In this document: piece by piece, positions 40,165 through 44,966 of the stretch
Layout of the letters: each line of letters begins with the position of its first letter
Numbering within the stretch: position 1 is the stretch's first letter
From: Methanoculleus sediminis
GTDB taxonomy: Archaea > Halobacteriota > Methanomicrobia > Methanomicrobiales > Methanoculleaceae
Direction: 5' to 3'
Length of the DNA stretch: 44,966 bases
Assembly: GCF_001017125.1 (NCBI RefSeq)
Contig: NZ_JXOJ01000006.1
Span: forward strand, 92,633 to 137,598
The notes under the pieces: generated by a model
The model's input: only the letters and a program-made list of their open reading frames with translations
Told to the model about the DNA's origin: nothing
Database searches by the model: none
Made by a program: the position numbers and the translations under genes

Positions 40165-40456
40165 AACGCGAAGCGTTTTCGGGGCCGGAGCATGAGCACC
40201 GATAGGTGCGAGGGCGGGGGGCGATACGTTGCCGGCCTTGCGGGGAGGGGCGCGAGGTGGGGAAGGGGGTTTGGGGAATTTGGATATCGCGGCCGCCGTC
40301 CCCCAGGATACTATGAACCCACACACGGATTTGCAGTGGATATCGCGACTGGGGGAGGGGCTGACGGGGAGTGCGATGGGCGGAACGCGACTGGCCGGAG
40401 GGCAGGAGCGTGAGCACCGTTAGGTGCGAACGCCCGGAGCTCGACCACCGTCAGGT

Positions 40457-40480
40457 GGGGAGGGGGCATGCCCCCTCCCC
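40457..40480. repeat. 24-base perfect C/G-rich palindrome
   Basis: Arms GGGGAGGGGGCA and its exact complement meet at CATG. The element at 15-40 has the same 10-base outer arms around a different centre. Confidence 0.75.
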
Positions 40481-40891
40481 TGTCTCCAACTCACATCATT
40501 GTTGCTCAAACTCGCTATGCCTGCATCCCCTATTACCCCCACCCCTCCCGCGCTTTGCGCTCCTCCCCCGCACCTTCGGTGCTTCAACTCCACTCCTAAC
40601 GGAGCGTCGTTCCCCGCCCCTCGGGGCGGGGGCAGTGCGTGGCGATATGCGACTGTCGAAGGGCAGGAGCAGGAGCAACGCCAGGTGTAATAGGAAACGG
40701 GCCGGAGGGCAGGAGAACGGGCAGCGGAGGTGGGAGGTGCACAGTCCCCCAAACTCCTGTCCTCCAGCCGCTCATCACCGATGACTCTTACTCCCATCAT
40801 CCACCCCCTTTTATACCGCCGAACGTCCACTCTACTCAAGAACCGGACCGCCACCGGCGGCCGGAAACGAACTCGTGCGAGGCATGATACT

Positions 40892-42043
40892 CTGGTCTGG
40901 GATGTTGTCGTTGTGGGCGCGGGGCCTGCCGGGAGCGCCGCGGCGCGGGCGTGCGCGGAGAAGGGGCTCAAGACGCTCTGTATCGAGGAGCACGGAACGA
41001 TCGGCTACCCGGTGCAGTGCGCGGGACTGCTCTCGGTCTCGGCGTTTACCGAGTGCGATGTCTCGGACCGCTCGGTCCTGAACGAAGTGAGCGGCGCACG
41101 CATGGTCTCGGGTCTCGGGGGGGAACTCCTCTTCGATGCGGGGATCACGAAGGCTTACGTCGTCGACCGGGGCCTCCTCGACCGGGAGATGGCACAGAAG
41201 GCGGCGGACGCCGGGGCGGAGTTCCGCTTGAAGACCAGCGTATCAGGCATCAGCGGCTCCTCACTCCTGACCAGGGGGGTCCGCGGGAGGGAGGAGATCC
41301 CCTTCCACCTTCTCGTCGCCGCCGACGGGCCGCGGAGTTCCGTCGCCCGCATGCTCGGCCTGCAGCGCCCTGCGCTCTACTTCGCCGGGATTCAGGCGGA
41401 GATACCATACGAGATGGACCCGCGCTACGTGGAACTCCACCCCAACGCCTCGCCCGACTTCTTCGGGTGGGTGATCCCGGTCTCGGCGACCCGGGCGCGT
41501 GTCGGCCTCTGCGCCCGGGAGCACGCAAAAGACCACTTCGACCGGTTCACCGCCCGCTACGGGCAAAACTCGCTCCACCTCGTGAGCGGGGTCATCCCGC
41601 TCGGGGTCATGCCCCGGACCTACGGCCGCCGGACGCTCGTCGTCGGCGACGCAGCGGGGTTCGCGAAGCCCACATCGGGAGGGGGCATCTACACCGGCGT
41701 CCGATCGGCAAAACACGCGGCCGCCGTTGCCGCGGCGTGCTGCGCGCGCGGGGAGTTCGACGATGAACGCCTCCGGGACTATGAGCGCTGCTGGAAGGAA
41801 GACTTCGGGAAAGAACTCGATATCGGGATGAAAGCGCTTCATATGCGGCAGAGGATGACGCCGGAAGAGATCGATCGCCTCTGCCGGGCTCTCGACGACC
41901 CGGATCTCATCGCGACGATCGTGGAGCACGGCGACATGGACAGGCCGGGCACCCTGCTCCGCAAACTGGCCCTGAAACCCGCGCTGGCCCGGGCAATGGG
42001 CATACTTTTCGCATCGGGAGTACGCCGGATTCTTACGGGATGA
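40892..42043 (+). CDS. geranylgeranyl reductase family protein
   Basis: About 383 residues. A flavoprotein of the digeranylgeranylglycerophospholipid reductase family, which saturates the isoprenoid chains of archaeal lipids. The FAD site is DVVVVGAGPAGSAAARAC at the very N-terminus; YPVQCAGLLS and the second FAD motif GRRTLVVGDAAGFAKPTSGGGIYTG (about residues 245-270) follow. No ATG, GTG or TTG stands at the expected place. CTG at 40892, nine bases after GAGG (40879-40882), gives MVWDVVVVGAG, matching family N-termini. A GTG at 40730 would add 54 residues of repeat-derived sequence and is rejected. It lies 63 bases before cbiM on the same strand. Confidence 0.88.
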   Translation: MVWDVVVVGAGPAGSAAARACAEKGLKTLCIEEHGTIGYPVQCAGLLSVSAFTECDVSDRSVLNEVSGARMVSGLGGELLFDAGITKAYVVDRGLLDREMAQKAADAGAEFRLKTSVSGISGSSLLTRGVRGREEIPFHLLVAADGPRSSVARMLGLQRPALYFAGIQAEIPYEMDPRYVELHPNASPDFFGWVIPVSATRARVGLCAREHAKDHFDRFTARYGQNSLHLVSGVIPLGVMPRTYGRRTLVVGDAAGFAKPTSGGGIYTGVRSAKHAAAVAAACCARGEFDDERLRDYERCWKEDFGKELDIGMKALHMRQRMTPEEIDRLCRALDDPDLIATIVEHGDMDRPGTLLRKLALKPALARAMGILFASGVRRILTG

Positions 42044-42051
42044 GATATTCG

Positions 42052-42069
42052 ATGTGGTTAGTAACACAT
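42052..42069. promoter_or_regulatory. imperfect dyad overlapping the cbiM promoter
   Basis: ATGTGGTTA and TAACACAT face each other around one G, with one unpaired base. The right arm runs into CATTTATACG, the likely TATA box about 35 bases before cbiM. A metal-responsive repressor could bind here; no cobalamin riboswitch fits in the 63-base gap. Confidence 0.4.
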
Positions 42070-42106
42070 TTATACGAATAAATAATACAATCGCATCAGG
42101 TGTGCT

Positions 42107-42745
42107 ATGCATATACCTGATGCATTTATACCGATGGGGCAGGCCCTGATCTACTGGGTCATCGCCCTGATCTTCATTGTTCTCGCCCTCCGGTGGGCGC
42201 GGCGTTCGATGGGAGAGGAGAAGATACCGCTGGTCGCCGTGCTCGCCGCCGGCATCTTCGCCATCCAGGCGTTGAACATCCCCATTCCCTGGGGAACGAG
42301 CGGCCACATGGTCGGCGCGGCGCTCGCGGCAATCGTCCTCGGGTCGCCGTTTGCAGGGGTCTTCGTCCTGACGCTGGTGCTGCTCGTGCAGGGCATCATC
42401 TTCGGTGACGGCGGCATCACCGTCATGGGCGCGAACATCGTCAACATGGGCGTCATCGGCGGATTCATCGGCTACTACGGGTATACCGCCATCAAACGCG
42501 TGATAGGGAATGCGTATGCCGCCGCCTTCATCGCCGCATGGGCGGCGCTCTTCGTCTCCGCAATCCTCTGTGCGGTCGAACTCGCGATCGCCGGCACCTT
42601 CCCGCTCATCCCCGGGCTCACCATGATGGGCACCTATCATGCAGTCATCGGGCTCATCGAAGGAGGCATCACCGCGGGCGCCCTCTACCTGATAGCCTCG
42701 GCACGCCCCGACATCCTCGAACACCCGGCAGGGGTGAGCGCGTAA
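42107..42745 (+). CDS. cbiM: cobalt/nickel ECF transporter membrane component CbiM
   Basis: A 212-residue substrate-specific membrane protein of the CbiM/NikM family. The strictly conserved N-terminus MHIPDAFIP provides the metal site: the amino group, His2 and a later His in the [19 protein letters not shown] loop (about residues 61-79). Six or seven helices follow. It binds Co(II) or Ni(II) for cobamides, F430 or hydrogenases; which metal cannot be decided by eye. It is the first gene of a four-gene operon with a PDGLE protein, the ATPase and CbiQ. A dyad lies over the promoter. Confidence 0.94.
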   Translation: MHIPDAFIPMGQALIYWVIALIFIVLALRWARRSMGEEKIPLVAVLAAGIFAIQALNIPIPWGTSGHMVGAALAAIVLGSPFAGVFVLTLVLLVQGIIFGDGGITVMGANIVNMGVIGGFIGYYGYTAIKRVIGNAYAAAFIAAWAALFVSAILCAVELAIAGTFPLIPGLTMMGTYHAVIGLIEGGITAGALYLIASARPDILEHPAGVSA

Positions 42746-43095
42746 TGGAGACCAAACAGTTCGTCGTCATCGGTATCGCGATCGCCCTCGTGATCGCGGT
42801 TGCCGCACCGTTCCTTGCGTCCGGAGATCCTGACGGGCTCGAGAGCGCGTTCTTCAGCATTTACGGCGCAAAGCCGTTCATGGGCAGCGAACTCGACGAA
42901 GACGCCGCCGGCGCTGCGGAGGAGCAGGCAATCGTTACGACCGGGAACGACTTTTCGTACGAGGCGCTCATGCCGGACTACAGCATCCCCGGCATGGATA
43001 AGGCCGGAGAGGTGGTTGCAGTCGTGCTCGGCACGCTTCTCATGCTGGTGCTGGTATTCGCCGTCGCGAAGGTCTCCGCGCGGCCCGATAACTAG
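42745..43095 (+). CDS. PDGLE-domain small membrane protein (CbiN-like role)
   Basis: A 116-residue protein with an N-terminal helix (VIGIAIALVIAVAAPFLA), then the signature DPDGLESAFFS (about residues 28-38), an outside loop and a second helix (AVVLGTLLMLVLVFAVAKVSA). The PDGLE domain is found in metal ECF operons fused to or beside CbiM, where it stands in for CbiN/NikN as the small subunit needed for metal loading. The start codon overlaps the cbiM stop by one base (TAATG), so expression is coupled. Confidence 0.88.
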   Translation: METKQFVVIGIAIALVIAVAAPFLASGDPDGLESAFFSIYGAKPFMGSELDEDAAGAAEEQAIVTTGNDFSYEALMPDYSIPGMDKAGEVVAVVLGTLLMLVLVFAVAKVSARPDN

Positions 43096-43123
43096 ATACC
43101 CGAAAAACCCTCATTTTGTCATC

Positions 43124-43957
43124 ATGCACCTGCTCGAGACCCGCGACCTTACCCATATCTATCGCGGCGACGTCCGTGCCCTCGAGGACGTGAACTTCGT
43201 TGCCGAGAGAAAGTCCCGCATCGCCGTCATCGGGCCGAACGGTGCCGGGAAGAGCACGCTCTTCAAGCACTTCAACGGCATCCTCAAACCCACGTCGGGC
43301 GAGGTGCTGATCAGGGGCGAACCGATCACGAACGCGAACGTCCGCGAGGTCAGGAAGTTCGTCGGGATCGTCTTCCAGAACCCCGACGACCAGATCTTCT
43401 CCCCCACCGTGGAGCAGGACATCGCGTTCGGCCCGATCAACCTCGGCCTCGACGAGACGACGGTCGCCCACCGCGTCGAGGAGGCCCTGCGCCTCCTCGG
43501 GATCGAGGACCTGCGCGAGCGCGTGCCGCACCACCTCTCGGGCGGCGAGAAGAAACGGGTCGCCATCGCCGGCATCCTTGCGATGGAGCCGCAGGTTCTG
43601 GTGCTCGACGAGCCGACCGCGGGGCTCGATCCCCAGGGCGTCGCCGACCTCGTTCGCTTCGTCAACCGGCTCCCCGAGGAGTACGGCATGACGGTGGTCT
43701 TCTCGACCCACCATCTCGACCTCGTTGCGGAGATGGCGGACTTTGTCTACGTGATGGATAGGGGAAGGGTCGTGGGCACCGGGACGGTCGAGGAGGTCTT
43801 CGCCCGGCCGGAACTGCTCACCCAAACAAGGCTCGACGTGCCGCCGATACCGAAACTGATCCGGTCGCTCCAGGAGAACGGCGTCGCCATCGATATGGCC
43901 TACACCTACGAGGACGCGAAGAAGGCGTTCCTCGACGCCTACGCGGGACGAAGATGA
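43124..43957 (+). CDS. cbiO: energy-coupling factor ATPase CbiO
   Basis: A 277-residue ABC ATPase driving the metal importer. Walker A is GPNGAGKST (residues 37-45), the Q-loop is in VFQNPDDQIFSPTVEQDIAFGP, which is characteristic of ECF ATPases, the signature is LSGGEKKRVAIAGIL, and Walker B is VLVLDEPTAGLDPQG. The single ATPase would work as a homodimer. No clear ribosome site precedes the ATG at 43124, 28 bases after the PDGLE gene. Its end overlaps cbiQ by four bases (ATGA). Confidence 0.95.
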   Translation: MHLLETRDLTHIYRGDVRALEDVNFVAERKSRIAVIGPNGAGKSTLFKHFNGILKPTSGEVLIRGEPITNANVREVRKFVGIVFQNPDDQIFSPTVEQDIAFGPINLGLDETTVAHRVEEALRLLGIEDLRERVPHHLSGGEKKRVAIAGILAMEPQVLVLDEPTAGLDPQGVADLVRFVNRLPEEYGMTVVFSTHHLDLVAEMADFVYVMDRGRVVGTGTVEEVFARPELLTQTRLDVPPIPKLIRSLQENGVAIDMAYTYEDAKKAFLDAYAGRR

Positions 43958-44769
43958 TCGACGACCTCTACTTCATCGAGAAGTATGCTTATCGAACGAG
44001 CATCGTCCACCGGCTGGACGCGAGGGTTAAACTCCTCATAGCCCTCGCCGCCATCGTGGCCATCGTAGCCGTGCCGTACTCGACGAGGGTCTACGAGCTC
44101 GGCGCCGTCCTCTTCGCTCTCGTCGCCGCGCTCTGGGCCGCTTCAAGCCTCCCGCCGACGGTCTACTTAAAGCGGCTCGCGCTCATCCTGCCGTTCGGGA
44201 TCTTCCTGATCGCGTTCCAGGTCTTCGTGAAAAATCCCTACTACGAGGTCTTTCACACGATTGCGACCCTGCCGTTCGGGATCGAGGTCTACGCGGAGTC
44301 TGTGGAGTTCGCCTCGATCCTCCTCGTGAAGTTCGTCGTCAGCGTATCGTTCATCATCCTGCTCTCGTCGACGACGAAGATGCAGGATATGATCGAGGCG
44401 GCGGGAAGGCTCGGCCTGCCCCGGGAGTTCACCCTCACGCTCGCGATGATGGTTCGCTACATCTTCGTCTTTGCCGAGATGTTCACCCGGATACGGACCG
44501 CGATGGCGACCCGGTGCTTCGACCCCCTCGACCGCACCCTCCCCTACCGCTACCGGCTGAACCAGCTCGGCTACACGGTCGGGACGATCTTCATCCGGTC
44601 CTACGAGCAGGGCGAGCGCACCTACACGAGCATGCTCTGCCGGGGATACGGGGCGAATGCCGGCCTGTATGTCAGGAAAAAACCTCTCCGCACCGGAGAG
44701 ACCATATTCTTCGCCATGACGCTCGGCTTCATCGTCCTCTCTGCGGCTCTGATCTATGGGCAGGCGTAG
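43954..44769 (+). CDS. cbiQ: ECF transporter transmembrane component CbiQ
   Basis: A 271-residue T component linking the ATPase dimer to CbiM. Helices include VKLLIALAAIVAIVAVPY and LALILPFGIFLIAFQVF. The two cytoplasmic coupling motifs appear as MIEAAGRLGLPREFTLTLAMMVRY (about residues 145-168) and SYEQGERTYTSMLCRGYG (about 211-228), both with the family's Ala/Ser-Arg-Gly pattern. Translationally coupled to cbiO. It is the last gene of the operon. Confidence 0.94.
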   Translation: MIDDLYFIEKYAYRTSIVHRLDARVKLLIALAAIVAIVAVPYSTRVYELGAVLFALVAALWAASSLPPTVYLKRLALILPFGIFLIAFQVFVKNPYYEVFHTIATLPFGIEVYAESVEFASILLVKFVVSVSFIILLSSTTKMQDMIEAAGRLGLPREFTLTLAMMVRYIFVFAEMFTRIRTAMATRCFDPLDRTLPYRYRLNQLGYTVGTIFIRSYEQGERTYTSMLCRGYGANAGLYVRKKPLRTGETIFFAMTLGFIVLSAALIYGQA

Positions 44770-44855
44770 GTGAGTGCGATGTTACCTTGCCAATCAAATT
44801 CTGTCCCTGTTGAAGCGTCCAGAGCCTGAAATGGCTTACTTGCGTGTTGCAGGCA

Positions 44856-44966
44856 TTACCTCTTCTCGTCAAAGCGATTCCGGGATACCAACGACAACAA
44901 TGCAACTATAGCGAGGAAAAGCCCGATCCAGTGGACCGTGGTGGCTATCGCCACGCAGGGGGGTGG
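44856..44966 (-). CDS. 3' end of a membrane protein gene, cut by the window edge
   Basis: An open frame enters from the right edge and ends with TAA at 44856-44858. The 36 visible residues end in TTVHWIGLFLAIVALLSLVS, a single membrane helix followed by RNRFDEKR, so the protein has a C-terminal anchor with a basic inside tail. No archaeosortase signal is seen. The family cannot be named. The gap 44770-44855 holds nothing else. Confidence 0.5.
   Translation of the reverse strand, partial: PPPCVAIATTVHWIGLFLAIVALLSLVSRNRFDEKR

Larger units (their letters stand above)
40054..40891. repeat. 838-base repeat-rich gap without genes
   Basis: The stretch holds several interspersed elements. There is a hairpin with 8-base arms GAAAACGC/GCGTTTTC at 40162-40180. 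Three CACC-N4-GGTG units lie at 40196-40209 (loop GATA), 40414-40427 (GTTA) and 40445-40458 (GTCA). A perfect 24-base C/G palindrome is at 40457-40480. Similar units occur at 1-334 and 36633-36880. Open frames here have repeat-driven composition and no family likeness. CTTTTATACC near 40808 is a likely TATA box for the reductase gene that follows. Confidence 0.7.

Noticed and set aside
42044-42106. Cobalamin riboswitch before cbiM
   Set aside because: Only 63 bases are available, far too few for the cobalamin riboswitch fold, and no B12-box-like sequence is seen.
1-44966. CRISPR arrays, rRNA or tRNA genes
   Set aside because: No regularly spaced direct repeats and no tRNA-like T-loop/acceptor combination or rRNA sequence was noticed in the gaps; a tRNAscan or Rfam search would be decisive.

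Overview
This GC-rich window (third codon positions are mostly G/C) comes from a hydrogenotrophic, formate-using methanogenic archaeon. The best fit is Methanomicrobiales, most likely Methanoculleus or a close relative. The markers are F420-type formate dehydrogenases, methanofuran biosynthesis genes, archaellins with a class III signal, archaeosortase A, TATA-binding protein, transcription factor S, Pth2, archaeal TruD and a geranylgeranyl reductase. The assignment rests on protein families read by eye; no database search was possible.

Layout. 1-330: GC-rich palindromes and repeats. 0.3-6 kb: a PAS-domain sensor, a nitroreductase, an HtrA-like protease, a hydrolase remnant, a glycerophosphodiesterase and a DUF2795 protein. 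6-12.4 kb: a polar amino-acid ABC transporter whose binding protein is separated from its permeases and ATPase by a His-tailed EamA transporter and by an opposite-strand aldolase/phosphofructokinase operon. The phosphofructokinase carries the residues expected of a pyrophosphate-dependent enzyme. 12.4-19 kb: an ABC exporter, a DUF5714 protein, a small membrane protein, a frameshifted DUF457 gene, two overlapping archaellin genes, a DUF1616 membrane protein and a secreted protein. 19.2-26 kb: two tandem fdhA-fdhB operons. 26.3-28.9 kb: a zinc-ribbon/HTH protein facing the methanofuran genes mfnD-mfnF, which are followed by a small membrane/zinc-ribbon gene that has no ordinary start codon. 29-33.7 kb: surE, rpiA, a winged-helix regulator, tbp and acetyl-CoA synthetase. 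34-40 kb: an overlapping pair of unknown genes, TFS, artA, a CDP-alcohol phosphatidyltransferase, a pyrimidine reductase of riboflavin/F420 synthesis, and truD-pth2. 40.05-40.89 kb: a repeat-rich gap. 40.9-44.97 kb: geranylgeranyl reductase, a cbiM-PDGLE-cbiO-cbiQ metal transporter, and the 3' end of a membrane protein running off the window.

How the genes fit together. Formate dehydrogenases feed electrons to F420. MfnD and MfnF make the C1 carrier methanofuran. Acetyl-CoA synthetase assimilates acetate. Phosphofructokinase, aldolase and ribose-5-phosphate isomerase handle sugar phosphates, probably mainly in the biosynthetic direction. The ECF importer supplies cobalt or nickel for methanogenic cofactors. 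Archaetidyl-headgroup synthesis and isoprenoid reduction build the membrane.

No CRISPR array, rRNA, tRNA or complete insertion sequence was seen. The most notable items are the hidden ACG-start gene downstream of mfnF, the predicted PPi-dependent phosphofructokinase, the dyads at the second fdh promoter, the unknown HEPN/DUF4145-like gene pair, and intergenic repeat families shared between distant gaps.
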